This document shows positions 8,796 to 17,566 of a stretch of DNA of 64,000 nt, piece after piece (the first letter of the stretch is position 1; the number at the start of each line of letters is the position of its first letter). The notes below the pieces were generated by a model, which searched no databases, had not been told where the DNA came from, and saw only the letters and a list, made by a program, of their open reading frames with translations. Source of the DNA: Romboutsia_E sp900604535 (GTDB lineage Bacteria > Bacillota > Clostridia > Peptostreptococcales > Peptostreptococcaceae); assembly GCF_900604535.1 (NCBI RefSeq), contig NZ_UWOT01000013.1:1-64000 (forward strand), given 5' to 3'. A program made the position numbers and the translations under genes.

Positions 8796-9069
8796 CTTTA
8801 GCTATATTCCCTTCAGAATCGACATCAGAAGATACTTCATTCGTCATACCTAGTTCAGCTAATGATAAGTTTATTTGACCCATTTCTTTATAACCCTTAA
8901 TCATACACTCTTTTAAGTCAATTTTTTTCTTTTGAGTTATATAGAATTGAAAAGCAGCTTTTGCAAAATCTTCTCTATTACTATTTTCCATCTGAACAAT
9001 ATGATCTACTTCAGATATAAGAGAGTCAGGTAAAGTAAACACAATTTTTTCCTTGCTCTTATTATGCAC
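8788..9069 (-). CDS. mazE: MazE/NdoAI-type antitoxin
   Basis: A 93-residue ribbon-helix-helix antitoxin (KIVFTLPDSLISEVD near the N-terminus, then the dimer helices), expected to neutralise the MazF product and repress its own promoter. The C-terminal acidic stretch (SSDVDSEGN) is the likely toxin-binding tail. It starts at GTG with GGAGG seven bases upstream. It follows alr by about 30 bases and overlaps mazF, matching the alr-ndoAI-ndoA order of B. subtilis. Confidence 0.9.
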   Translation of the reverse strand: MHNKSKEKIVFTLPDSLISEVDHIVQMENSNREDFAKAAFQFYITQKKKIDLKECMIKGYKEMGQINLSLAELGMTNEVSSDVDSEGNIAKVE

Positions 9070-9099
9070 AAAATCGCCTCCCAGAGTATCCTATCCCTT

Positions 9100-10260
9100 T
9101 TATTTTACCAAATAACTGGTTGAATGTAAAATTGCATTTCTTTCCATATATACACGTTCAATACGCCTTGATATCATACATAGAATCTCATAATTTATGG
9201 TATCTATATCTTTCGCAATTGCTTCTACCGTTGCATCGCCTTCTCCAAATATTATAACCTCATCACCAATTTTTATGTCTATATCTTTATCTATTTTTAC
9301 CATACATTGATCCATACATATTCTTCCTACTACATCAAAAGCAATATTTTTTATATATACCTTAGGATTTCTTTGTATTCTAGTAAACCCGTCGGCATAT
9401 CCAATAGGTATAGTTGCTATTTTTTCTTTTCCATTGGTTTTATATTTCCATCCGTAACTTATTCCAACTCCAGAATCCACTTCTTTCAAATATGCAATTC
9501 TAGATTTTAACTTCATAGATGGTTTAAGTTCTATATTTTTTTTATTAACTTCATCAGATGGGTAATGTCCATATAGTATTATTCCACATCTAACCATATT
9601 AAATTCTAAATCAAGCAACTCCATTATAGCGGCACTATTAGAAGTATGTTTTATAGGTATATTTACATTCCTTTTATCAAGCTCATTTACAATATAGTTA
9701 TATCTTTTTGCTTGAAGATAAGTATACTCTTTATCTTCTTCATCAGCTTTTGCAAAGTGAGTATATATTCCTTCTATTCTTATATACCTCATCTTACTAA
9801 TAGATTCGATTTCACTAATAGATATTTCATCAGGTTTAAATCCTATACGCGACATACCCGTATCTATCTTTATATGAATGTTCGCTTGTATATCCATACT
9901 TTTAGCTATCTCATTTATTTTTTTAGCCATATCTAAGGAATACACAGTCATATAGATTTTATTTTTTAAAGCAAAATCTATACACTCTTCTGGAATATAT
10001 CCTAAGCAAAGTATAGGTAGCTTTATATCATTTTGTCTAAGCTCTATACCTTCTTCTAATCTAGCAACCGCTAAGTAATCTACCTTCTCTCTTTGTAATA
10101 ATTTTGCAACTTCCACTGCACCATGACCATATGCATTAGCTTTAACTACTCCACAAATTTTAGTATCTTCATTTAATATTTTTTTTATATTATTTAAGTT
10201 AAATTTTATGTTATCTAGATTTATCTCCGCCCATGTAGGGGCAATAGTTTGTTTACTCAT
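9100..10260 (-). CDS. alr: alanine racemase
   Basis: A pyridoxal-phosphate enzyme making D-alanine for peptidoglycan, 386 residues, normal length. The cofactor lysine is Lys40 in VVKANAYGHG. The second catalytic residue, Tyr, is in GISYGW (about residue 268). The RCGIILYG and CMDQCM regions are also typical. It ends about 30 bases before mazE and begins 12 bases after the lipoprotein gene, so the whole acpS-to-mazF stretch is probably one operon. Confidence 0.96.
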   Translation of the reverse strand: MSKQTIAPTWAEINLDNIKFNLNNIKKILNEDTKICGVVKANAYGHGAVEVAKLLQREKVDYLAVARLEEGIELRQNDIKLPILCLGYIPEECIDFALKNKIYMTVYSLDMAKKINEIAKSMDIQANIHIKIDTGMSRIGFKPDEISISEIESISKMRYIRIEGIYTHFAKADEEDKEYTYLQAKRYNYIVNELDKRNVNIPIKHTSNSAAIMELLDLEFNMVRCGIILYGHYPSDEVNKKNIELKPSMKLKSRIAYLKEVDSGVGISYGWKYKTNGKEKIATIPIGYADGFTRIQRNPKVYIKNIAFDVVGRICMDQCMVKIDKDIDIKIGDEVIIFGEGDATVEAIAKDIDTINYEILCMISRRIERVYMERNAILHSTSYLVK

Positions 10261-10272
10261 ACCTTCGTCCCC

Positions 10273-10872
10273 TTATTTTTTATATTCGAAATTTTTATAC
10301 TCAACTGTAAATCTAATATTTCCTTCTTTGTCTATAATTTCCATTTTATCAGGGTTTTTATCCTTTAAATTTATATAAAGTTTTTGTTTATTAAAGTATT
10401 TATCGTCTCCTTTTATTTTACTTTCTAACTCTAAATACTCATTTGACATATTAATAGCTAACTCTTCATTATTTTCAGATTGTAAATAACTTTTTATAAA
10501 ATCACCTATAAATAAATATTGCATATTTTTACTTTTGTTTGGAAAATCTATAGAATCATTAACATCTACATTTTTAATAGTAATTTTTTTATCGTTATAT
10601 TCTATAGTTTGGCCTTTCAAATTTTTAGGAGATATTATTTCTAACCTATAATTATCTGGTTTATTATAACTTTCCTTTATAGTATAACTACTCTCACCTT
10701 TGTTTCCTACAACTTTAAGTTCAGCTGTACATGTATAAGATTCTATCTTTAAAACTTGCTCTTGAAACTTCTCATAGATTTCTTCCTTTGTATACTCTTT
10801 ATCTTGGCAACCTATGCAACTTATAAGTACACAACCTGTTAATAAAATTAATGTCATCCATTTGCGTCTCAC
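10273..10872 (-). CDS. LolA/YdcC-like lipoprotein
   Basis: A 199-residue exported lipoprotein. The signal peptide ends in LISC (Cys19, best lipobox) followed by CIGC (Cys22, alternative). The mature part resembles the outer-membrane-lipoprotein-carrier fold seen in B. subtilis YdcC, with alternating beta strands. YdcC-type proteins occupy this same place between acpS and alr in Bacillus, which supports the call; their molecular role is poorly known. Translation starts at GTG with AGGAG seven bases upstream. Confidence 0.8.
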   Translation of the reverse strand: MRRKWMTLILLTGCVLISCIGCQDKEYTKEEIYEKFQEQVLKIESYTCTAELKVVGNKGESSYTIKESYNKPDNYRLEIISPKNLKGQTIEYNDKKITIKNVDVNDSIDFPNKSKNMQYLFIGDFIKSYLQSENNEELAINMSNEYLELESKIKGDDKYFNKQKLYINLKDKNPDKMEIIDKEGNIRFTVEYKNFEYKK

Positions 10873-10892
10873 AAAATCACTCCTATTAAAGT

Positions 10893-11354
10893 TTATTCAT
10901 TATACATGGCTCTTATTATATCGTATCTGCAAATTATTCCTTTTAATTTATTTTCTTTATCAACTACAGGCACTCTATTGATAGATTTATTTATCATTAG
11001 ATTTGCTATATTATCGAAAGTATCATCCTCATTTACAGTTATTATATTAGTAGACATTAAATCTTCTACTTTATATGCTGAAATTTCCTTTAAATCTTTT
11101 TCCATCTTATTAAAATTATCTAAAAAGATGATACCTTCTAATACGTTTATAAAAGGAGTAGAGTGTGCCTTTTTCTCTTTTTTAATTATATCTGTCTCAG
11201 AAATAACACCGATTACTTTGTTATCATCATCAACTACTGGCATTCCTCCAATTTTACCCGATATAAGTATATTTGCCACTTTAGATATAGTATCACCCTT
11301 TTTTGCAACAATTACATCAGTTGTCATAATATCTTTTGCTTTTTTATTATTCAT
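10893..11354 (-). CDS. tandem CBS-domain protein
   Basis: A 153-residue stand-alone pair of CBS domains (about 5-65 and 90-150), each with the usual motif ending in PVVD and GI. Such proteins bind adenine nucleotides or S-adenosylmethionine and act as sensors. There is no catalytic domain, so the target is unknown. It sits 4 bases after acpS and about 20 bases before the lipoprotein gene. This CBS gene is an insertion relative to the acpS-ydcC-alr order of B. subtilis. AGGAG precedes the ATG. Confidence 0.88.
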   Translation of the reverse strand: MNNKKAKDIMTTDVIVAKKGDTISKVANILISGKIGGMPVVDDDNKVIGVISETDIIKKEKKAHSTPFINVLEGIIFLDNFNKMEKDLKEISAYKVEDLMSTNIITVNEDDTFDNIANLMINKSINRVPVVDKENKLKGIICRYDIIRAMYNE

Positions 11355-11358
11355 CTTA

Positions 11359-11739
11359 TCACTCCTTAGCTATAACAATAGCATTTGCCACTGCATATTT
11401 TTCACTATGAGATATTGATACTTTTATTTCTAAAACATTATAATCTATGCAAATCTGCTGTAAATTATTATATGTTTTTACTATAGGTTTTCCTAAAGAA
11501 TCTCTAACTATTTCAATATCTTTAAATTTAAAATTTCTAATTCCAGTACCTATAGATTTACTTACTGCTTCCTTAGCTGAAAAATTGCCAGCAATAGTTT
11601 CCATCTTTAAATTTTTACTTTTGAAATACTCTATTTCTTTATCTGTAAATAATCTATCTAAGAATTTATCATTCTTATCGATAGCTTCTTTAATTCTATC
11701 TATTTCAACTATATCCACACCAATACCTAATATGTTCAT
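11359..11739 (-). CDS. acpS: holo-[acyl-carrier-protein] synthase
   Basis: Attaches 4'-phosphopantetheine from CoA to acyl carrier protein; essential for fatty acid synthesis. The 126-residue length is typical. The metal-binding GVDIVEI at the start and FSAKEAVSKSIGTG with the conserved Glu and Lys are both present. The frame is open from a TTG at 11751, but the ATG at 11739 has GGAGG five bases upstream and gives the usual N-terminus MNILGIGVDI. It is the first gene of the acpS-CBS-lipoprotein-alr-mazEF operon. Confidence 0.95.
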   Translation of the reverse strand: MNILGIGVDIVEIDRIKEAIDKNDKFLDRLFTDKEIEYFKSKNLKMETIAGNFSAKEAVSKSIGTGIRNFKFKDIEIVRDSLGKPIVKTYNNLQQICIDYNVLEIKVSISHSEKYAVANAIVIAKE

Positions 11740-11871
11740 AATGTCCTCCAAACCTCATCTTAATATTATTGTATTACGATTATATTATTATATACAAATA
11801 CTTATATTAAAAATTTAAATCCGTTCATTCATTATACGATAAATTATATTTGTTTTATTTATAAATAAAAA

Positions 11872-11908
11872 GAACCACAGTATATAAGTTTTATTATTAG
11901 TGTGGTTC
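11872..11908 (-). terminator. second hairpin downstream of the atp operon
   Basis: On the minus strand a GAACCACA stem and its complement with a loop of about 20 bases and a TTTTTATTTAT tail. It lies 30 bases beyond the main atp terminator and probably acts as a backup terminator. Confidence 0.65.
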
Positions 11909-11931
11909 AAGATTATATACTTTTATAAAAA

Positions 11932-12002
11932 CAAAAAACTACTACTGATTATGAGAATTTAACTTACTGGGATGTAATAATTCTCATGTCAGTAGTAGCT
12001 TT
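11932..12002 (-). terminator. main terminator of the atp operon
   Basis: A long, slightly interrupted stem on the minus strand (AAAGCTACTACTGA, then ATGAGAATT, each with its complement) ends in a strong T-run. It starts 4 bases after the atpC stop codon. Confidence 0.85.
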
Positions 12003-12005
12003 ATA

Positions 12006-12266
12006 TTATAACCACTCGGCCGATTCAGTTAATATAGTAGTTTTTTCTTTATCTACTGTAATAAATCCACCTGATATTTTAGCTTCTTTAAAATTTCCAT
12101 TCTTCTTAACACGAAGAGTACCTTCAACTAATCCTGCTACAAATGGTCTATGATTTTTTAATATCCCTCTATCACCTTGTGTAGTTCTTGTTATAACCAT
12201 TTCTACATTATCATGATAGAATATTTTCTCAGGAGTTACAACTTCTAGTGAAAATTCACTTGCCAT
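12006..12266 (-). CDS. atpC: ATP synthase epsilon subunit, short form
   Basis: The central-stalk epsilon subunit of F1. Only the N-terminal beta-sandwich domain is present: 86 residues instead of the usual 130-140. The core motifs GDRGILKNH and GGFITVDKEKTTIL are intact, and the protein stops at ESAEWL, where the C-terminal helical hairpin would begin. The terminator follows 4 bases later and no remnant of the helical domain is readable in any frame, so the truncation looks settled, not a fresh frameshift. The helical domain normally brakes ATP hydrolysis; its loss suggests a different way of controlling reversal. Two bases separate it from atpD. Confidence 0.93.
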   Translation of the reverse strand: MASEFSLEVVTPEKIFYHDNVEMVITRTTQGDRGILKNHRPFVAGLVEGTLRVKKNGNFKEAKISGGFITVDKEKTTILTESAEWL

Positions 12267-12268
12267 AG

Positions 12269-13663
12269 TTATCTACTCTCCTTCGCCTTTGCAACAGCCT
12301 CTTCTATAGTTCCTACGAATAAGAATGCTGATTCTGGTAAATTATCATGCTTACCTTCAAGTATCTCCTTGAAACCTCTAACAGTTTCTTTTACTGGTAC
12401 ATAAGTACCTGGTATACCTGTAAATTGCTCTGCAACCGTAAATGATTGAGAAAGGAATCTTTGTATCTTTCTAGCACGAGCAACTATTACCTTATCTTCA
12501 TCAGATAATTCATCCATACCAAGTATCGCTATTATATCTTGAAGTTCATTGTATCTTTGAAGTATTGATTGTACTCCTCTTGCAACTTCATAATGATCTT
12601 TACCTACTATACCTGGATCAAGAACTCTTGAAGTAGACTCTAATGGATCAACTGCTGGATATATACCAAGTGATGCTATTTGTCTTGATAAAACTGTCTT
12701 AGCATCTAAGTGTGTGAATGTTGTAGCTGGTGCTGGGTCAGTTAAGTCATCCGCTGGTACATAAACTGCTTGAACAGATGTTATAGACCCCTTCTTAGTT
12801 GATGTTATTCTTTCTTGTAAGTTACCCATTTCTGTAGCAAGTGTTGGTTGATATCCAACTGCTGATGGCATACGTCCAAGAAGTGCTGAAACTTCTGAAC
12901 CTGCTTGTGTGAAACGGAATATATTATCTACGAATAATAAAACATCTTGACCTTGCTCATCTCTAAAGTGTTCAGCCATTGTAAGACCACTAAGTGCAAC
13001 CCTCATTCTTGCTCCTGGTGGCTCATTCATTTGTCCGAATACTAGAGCTGTTTTATTTATAACCCCAGAGTCAGCCATTTCATGGTAAAGGTCATTACCT
13101 TCTCTTGTTCTTTCTCCAACACCTGCGAATACTGATATACCACCGTGTTGCTTAGCTATATTGTTGATAAGCTCTTGTATAAGAACTGTTTTACCAACTC
13201 CAGCTCCTCCGAACAGACCTATTTTACCACCTTTTAAGTATGGGCATAATAAGTCAACAACTTTTATACCTGTTTCAAGTATTTCTGCACTACTTTCTAT
13301 TTCATCAAAGCTTGGCGCTTGTCTATGTATAGGAAGCTCCGGTGCATCTTTTGGTGCCGGTTTATTATCAACTGGTTGACCTAAAACATTGAATATTCTT
13401 CCTAAAGTAGCATCTCCAACAGGAACACTTATAGGTTTTCCTGTATCTACAGCTTCCATACCTCTTACTAATCCATCTGTAGCACTCATGGCAATACATC
13501 TAACTGTATCATCACCTATATGTTGTGCAACTTCTGCAACTATTTCTTTATCTCCTAACTTTATAACTAACGCGTTTAATAAGTTAGGTAGGCTATTTTC
13601 ACTATCAAACTTAACATCAAGTACAACCCCTACGATTGATACTATTTTACCTACATTTGCCAT
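12269..13663 (-). CDS. atpD: ATP synthase beta subunit
   Basis: The catalytic subunit of F1, 464 residues. The Walker A is GGAGVGKT (about 150-157), GERTREG holds the catalytic Glu, and the conserved DELSDED loop lies near the C-terminus (the DELSEED lever in other species). The start follows AAGGAGG by seven bases. It lies 12 bases after atpG. Confidence 0.98.
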   Translation of the reverse strand: MANVGKIVSIVGVVLDVKFDSENSLPNLLNALVIKLGDKEIVAEVAQHIGDDTVRCIAMSATDGLVRGMEAVDTGKPISVPVGDATLGRIFNVLGQPVDNKPAPKDAPELPIHRQAPSFDEIESSAEILETGIKVVDLLCPYLKGGKIGLFGGAGVGKTVLIQELINNIAKQHGGISVFAGVGERTREGNDLYHEMADSGVINKTALVFGQMNEPPGARMRVALSGLTMAEHFRDEQGQDVLLFVDNIFRFTQAGSEVSALLGRMPSAVGYQPTLATEMGNLQERITSTKKGSITSVQAVYVPADDLTDPAPATTFTHLDAKTVLSRQIASLGIYPAVDPLESTSRVLDPGIVGKDHYEVARGVQSILQRYNELQDIIAILGMDELSDEDKVIVARARKIQRFLSQSFTVAEQFTGIPGTYVPVKETVRGFKEILEGKHDNLPESAFLFVGTIEEAVAKAKESR

Positions 13664-13675
13664 TTCCTAACCTCC

Positions 13676-14539
13676 TTATTTTAGAGCTTCAACTCCACCT
13701 ACTATCTCTGTTATTTCTTGAGTTACTGCTGATTGTCTCGCTCTGTTGTATTTCAACTCTAAATCAGATAGCATTTCATCTGCATTGTCTGTAGCTGATT
13801 CCATTGCCGTTCTTCTAGCACCATTTTCAGATGCAAAAGATTCTATAACTCCACCATATATCGTTCCAGAGATATACTTAGGTATTATATAGCCTAAAAC
13901 AGCTTCTGCTGATGGCAAATACTGTACACTACCTTTTCTTACAGTTTTTTCTTTGTCATTTGTTTCATTATCAAATACTAATGGCAGTAATTTTACTATC
14001 TTTACATTTTGAACTAAAGGAGATACAAATTCTGTATAAGACATATATACTTCATCAATTTCTCCTTTTTGATATAATTCCATTACATTATTTGATATTT
14101 TTAAAGCGTCTTCATATTCACAATGTTCAACACTTCCTACTGATGAAACTAAATCATATCCTCTTTTTTCAAAGAATTCATGTGATTTTTTTCCTATAGA
14201 AATAACTTTTTCTTGTTTGCCATCCATATGAGCAACTGTAGCCTTTAATACATTTGAATTGTATCCTCCAGCTAATCCTCTATCTCCTGCAACAACTATA
14301 TAACATCTATTTTTAACGTCTCTTTGTTTTAAAAAGTCACTTTTTATACCTCTACTACCTTGAGATATATCTTTTACAGTATTATATAATGTTGTAAAGT
14401 ACGGTCTTGAACTTTCAGCTCTTTCCTTAGCTTTTCTTAACTTAGACGATGCAACAAGTTCCATCGCCTTAGTTATTTGCTTAGTACTTCCAACACTAAT
14501 CATACGAGTCTTGATTTCTTTAATACCTGCTCCTGCCAA
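13676..14539 (-). CDS. atpG: ATP synthase gamma subunit
   Basis: The rotor shaft of F1, 287 residues, with the paired N- and C-terminal coiled-coil helices (KEIKTRMISVGSTKQITKAM at the start, ARQSAVTQEITEIVGG at the end). It starts at TTG with AAAGGAGG eight bases upstream; no ATG is placed correctly. The region around residues 195-205 (NETNDKEK) is a loose charged loop of no clear meaning. Confidence 0.96.
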   Translation of the reverse strand: MAGAGIKEIKTRMISVGSTKQITKAMELVASSKLRKAKERAESSRPYFTTLYNTVKDISQGSRGIKSDFLKQRDVKNRCYIVVAGDRGLAGGYNSNVLKATVAHMDGKQEKVISIGKKSHEFFEKRGYDLVSSVGSVEHCEYEDALKISNNVMELYQKGEIDEVYMSYTEFVSPLVQNVKIVKLLPLVFDNETNDKEKTVRKGSVQYLPSAEAVLGYIIPKYISGTIYGGVIESFASENGARRTAMESATDNADEMLSDLELKYNRARQSAVTQEITEIVGGVEALK

Positions 14540-14565
14540 TTAAATTACCTCCTTTTAAAAAAGGA

Positions 14566-16068
14566 TTACGCTTCAACTACAAACTTTTTCTTAAATTGAT
14601 TTATAGCGTTTGTTAAGTCAGAAGAGAAATCTTCTCCAGCTAATATCTTTGTAGAAACATCTGGGTAGTTATTATCTACGAAAGAATATAGTTCTTTTTC
14701 AAATCTAGATATATTATTTACTGGTATATCTTCTAAGAAGTTATTTATAACAGCAAATATTATCATAACTTGATGTTCAACCTTTATCGGATCATGTTCT
14801 CCTTGTTTTAGAACTTCAACGATTCTTTCACCTTGAGCAAGTCTCTTTTTAGTATCTTCATCTAAGTCAGAACCAAATTGAGAGAATGCTGCAAGTTCTC
14901 TATATTGAGAGTATGCAAGTTTTAATGTACCTGCAACTTTTTTCATTGCTTTTATTTGTGCACTACCACCAACCCTTGAAACAGATATACCAGGGTCAAC
15001 TGCTGGTCTTATTCCTGAGTAGAATAATTCAGGTTGTAAGTATATTTGTCCATCTGTTATAGATATAACGTTAGTTGGTATATATGCAGAAACGTCTCCT
15101 GCTTGAGTTTCTATAACTGGTAAAGCAGTCATAGATCCTCCACCTAAATCATCAGAAAGCTTAGCTGCTCTTTCAAGTAGTCTTGAATGTAAGTAGAATA
15201 CATCCCCTGGATAAGCTTCACGACCTGGTGGTCTTCTAAGTAATAATGACATTTCTCTATATGCAACTGCTTGCTTACTTAAGTCATCATATACTATAAG
15301 TACATGTTTTCCATTGAACATGAACTCTTCACCCATTGCAGCTCCTGCATAAGGTGCTAAGTATTGAAGTGGTGCAGATTCAGATGCTGTAGCTGAAACT
15401 ACTATTGTATAATCCATAGCTCCACCTTTTTCAAGAGTAGAAACTAATTGAGCAACTGTAGAACGTTTTTGTCCTATTGCTACGTATATACATATAACAT
15501 CTTTACCTTTTTGATTTAATATTGTATCTATAAGTATAGAAGTTTTACCTGTTTGTCTATCTCCTATTACAAGCTCTCTTTGACCTCTACCTATTGGTAT
15601 CATTGAGTCTATAGCTTTTATACCAGTTTGTAATGGTTCACAAACTGATTTTCTTTCCATTATACCAGGAGCTGGAGATTCAACAGGTCTAGTTTTATTA
15701 GTGTTTATAGGTCCTTTACCATCTATAGGTAATCCTAATGGACTTACAACTCTACCTATCATAGCTTCACCAACTGGAACTTCAACTATTTTTCCAGTTC
15801 TCTTAACTATGTCACCTTCTTTTATTCCTGTATCATCACCAAATATAACGGCACCAACTACACCTTCTTCAAGGTTAAGAGCCATACCATATACTTGACC
15901 TGGGAACTCTAAAAGTTCACTTGACATAACTTTATCTAATCCATATACAGTTGCGATACCATCTCCTACTTTTAATACGCTACCTGTATCTGTTAATTCA
16001 ATTTTATTTTCATAATTTTTTATTTGTTGCTTTATTATAGAACTTATTTCTTCGGGTCTTAAGTTCAT
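14566..16068 (-). CDS. atpA: ATP synthase alpha subunit
   Basis: The non-catalytic nucleotide-binding subunit of F1, 500 residues, full length. The Walker A GDRQTGKTS lies near residue 170, and the C-terminal signature PAVDPGISVSRVGGSAQ is present. GGAGGGCGGTGA precedes the ATG. It sits in the standard H-A-G-D-C order. Confidence 0.98.
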   Translation of the reverse strand: MNLRPEEISSIIKQQIKNYENKIELTDTGSVLKVGDGIATVYGLDKVMSSELLEFPGQVYGMALNLEEGVVGAVIFGDDTGIKEGDIVKRTGKIVEVPVGEAMIGRVVSPLGLPIDGKGPINTNKTRPVESPAPGIMERKSVCEPLQTGIKAIDSMIPIGRGQRELVIGDRQTGKTSILIDTILNQKGKDVICIYVAIGQKRSTVAQLVSTLEKGGAMDYTIVVSATASESAPLQYLAPYAGAAMGEEFMFNGKHVLIVYDDLSKQAVAYREMSLLLRRPPGREAYPGDVFYLHSRLLERAAKLSDDLGGGSMTALPVIETQAGDVSAYIPTNVISITDGQIYLQPELFYSGIRPAVDPGISVSRVGGSAQIKAMKKVAGTLKLAYSQYRELAAFSQFGSDLDEDTKKRLAQGERIVEVLKQGEHDPIKVEHQVMIIFAVINNFLEDIPVNNISRFEKELYSFVDNNYPDVSTKILAGEDFSSDLTNAINQFKKKFVVEA

Positions 16069-16083
16069 GGGTTCACCGCCCTC

Positions 16084-16626
16084 CTAAGATATTACTTGAG
16101 ATAGTTGTTCTTTAACTTTATTTAAACGAGTTTTTACAGTTCCATCTATTTCTTCATTTCCAAGTCTTACTAAGACTCCACCTAAAATAGATTTATCAAC
16201 TTGATTCTCTAAAGTAACATTTTTATTATATTTTTGAGAAAGCTTTTCTTCTAGCTTTTTAATTTCTTCTTTACTCATTTGAATTGCAGTTATTGCAACT
16301 CCCTCTAACACGTTATTCTTTTCATTTAATAGCTCTTTATACGAAGAAGCTATATCTTTTACAAATGAAATTCTATTTTTTTCTACAAGTATCTTTAAAA
16401 AGTTTTTAACATTGATATTTATTTTATTTTCAAATATATTTTCAATAATACTTATCTTTTCATTCTTTGAAATTACAGGAGATTTTAAAATTGAAAATAA
16501 TTCAGAGTTACTTTCAAATAAATTCACAATTTCGCTTAATTCTGTATAAAGCTTATCTGTTAATTTTTCTTCTTCTCCTACTTGAAATAAGGCTTCAGCA
16601 TATCTACTTGCTATTACATTTATCAT
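16084..16626 (-). CDS. atpH: ATP synthase delta subunit
   Basis: The peripheral-stalk delta subunit joining the b subunit to the top of F1. It has 180 residues: an N-terminal helical domain (about 1-105) and a C-terminal domain with the family motif KSILGGVLVRLGNEEIDG (about 144-162). The start overlaps the atpF stop by 4 bases, indicating coupled translation. Confidence 0.95.
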   Translation of the reverse strand: MINVIASRYAEALFQVGEEEKLTDKLYTELSEIVNLFESNSELFSILKSPVISKNEKISIIENIFENKININVKNFLKILVEKNRISFVKDIASSYKELLNEKNNVLEGVAITAIQMSKEEIKKLEEKLSQKYNKNVTLENQVDKSILGGVLVRLGNEEIDGTVKTRLNKVKEQLSQVIS

Positions 16627-17123
16627 TTAGATTCGCCCACCTCTTTTATAAAATCATTGATTAACTCTTCATGCTTATTTTTATCTATATCTTTTTCAAT
16701 AACTTTAGATGCAGCAAGTAAAGCTATGTTAGAGATATCATCTTTAATTTCATTCATAACTTTTTGTCTTTCTTGTTCAATATCCTTAGTAGCCTTCTCT
16801 TTTATGCTAGTCGCTTCAGATTTAGCTTCATATATTATTTCTGTAGACTTTTGCTCTGCTCTTAAAGTTGCTTGTCTTATTATTTCTTGACCTTCATCTT
16901 TGGCACGACTTACTTTTTCTTCGTACTCTGTTTTTAAAGCTATACCTTGATTTTTAGCTAATTCACCTTTTGCTAAATTATCTTGTATATCTTTTTCTCT
17001 CGCCTCAATTATTCCTAATACAGGCTTAAATAATAGTTTTCTTAATAAGATGAATACTAAACCTGTATTTATAAGTTGAAATACAAGGTCACTCGTTATT
17101 CCTATCAAGTCCTTATCTGCCAT
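16623..17123 (-). CDS. atpF: ATP synthase b subunit
   Basis: The membrane-anchored stator stalk. One membrane helix (about 10-30) is followed by a long, highly charged coiled coil to residue 166. There is a single b gene, so a homodimer is expected. It lies downstream of a 42-bp perfect palindrome that separates it from atpE, which may lower its expression relative to the c subunit. Confidence 0.96.
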   Translation of the reverse strand: MADKDLIGITSDLVFQLINTGLVFILLRKLLFKPVLGIIEAREKDIQDNLAKGELAKNQGIALKTEYEEKVSRAKDEGQEIIRQATLRAEQKSTEIIYEAKSEATSIKEKATKDIEQERQKVMNEIKDDISNIALLAASKVIEKDIDKNKHEELINDFIKEVGESK

Positions 17124-17152
17124 TTTTCAATTCCTCCTTTCTGCTAATCAGA

Positions 17153-17194
17153 ATTTTTAATTAGGAGATGGTTAACCATCTCCTAATTAAAAAT
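17153..17194. repeat. 42-bp perfect palindrome between atpE and atpF
   Basis: The 21 bases from 17153 (ATTTTTAATTAGGAGATGGTT) are followed immediately by their exact reverse complement, ending at 17194. As RNA this makes a very stable hairpin 33 bases after the atpE stop and 29 bases before the atpF start, with A/T tracts in the stem base. It could act as a partial terminator, or as a 3' stabiliser of the atpZ-atpE message. Confidence 0.9.
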
Positions 17195-17226
17195 GTAAAA
17201 TCATATCTTCTGCTTGAAGATTTACC

Positions 17227-17487
17227 TTATAACCATGGATTAGCAAATATAAGAATTATAGCTATAACTAGCCCATATATACCTGTAGACTCTGCTACCG
17301 CACATCCTAAAAGCATTGTAGACATTATGTCACCTTTTGCTTCTGGTTGATTTCCTACTGCTTCAGTACCTTTACCAGCTGCGAATCCTTGTCCTATCCC
17401 TGGTCCTATCCCTGCTATAGCAGCTAAACCTGCACCTACTGCACACCCTGCTGCTATTATTGCTTGTGCCATTGTATAATCTTGCAT
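17227..17487 (-). CDS. atpE: ATP synthase c subunit, Na+-binding type
   Basis: The rotor-ring proteolipid, 86 residues, two membrane helices. The ion site carries Gln33, Val64, Glu66, Ser67, Thr68 and Tyr71. These correspond one-for-one (offset +1) to Gln32, Val63, Glu65, Ser66, Thr67 and Tyr70 of the Ilyobacter tartaricus Na+ ring. H+ rings usually lack the Gln and Ser/Thr ligands. Sodium is therefore the likely coupling ion; this is inferred from residues, not shown. The GxG packing motif in helix 1 is intact (GAGLAAIAGIGPGIGQG). AGGAGG precedes the ATG. Confidence 0.97.
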   Translation of the reverse strand: MQDYTMAQAIIAAGCAVGAGLAAIAGIGPGIGQGFAAGKGTEAVGNQPEAKGDIMSTMLLGCAVAESTGIYGLVIAIILIFANPWL

Positions 17488-17566
17488 TATAAATACCTCC
17501 TAAAATTATCCTTTATTATTTTTTATTTTTAAATAAAACTTTTTAATAAAACTTTATTGTTGTTAA

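Noticed and set aside
8430..9069. mazEF as a mobile toxin-antitoxin system
   Set aside because: It sits in the conserved acpS-lipoprotein-alr-mazEF order of Firmicutes, with no flanking repeats or mobile genes.
10906..11418. 170-residue plus-strand open frame opposite the CBS and acpS genes
   Set aside because: Both minus-strand genes have clear motifs and ribosome sites; the antisense frame has none and no recognisable protein features.
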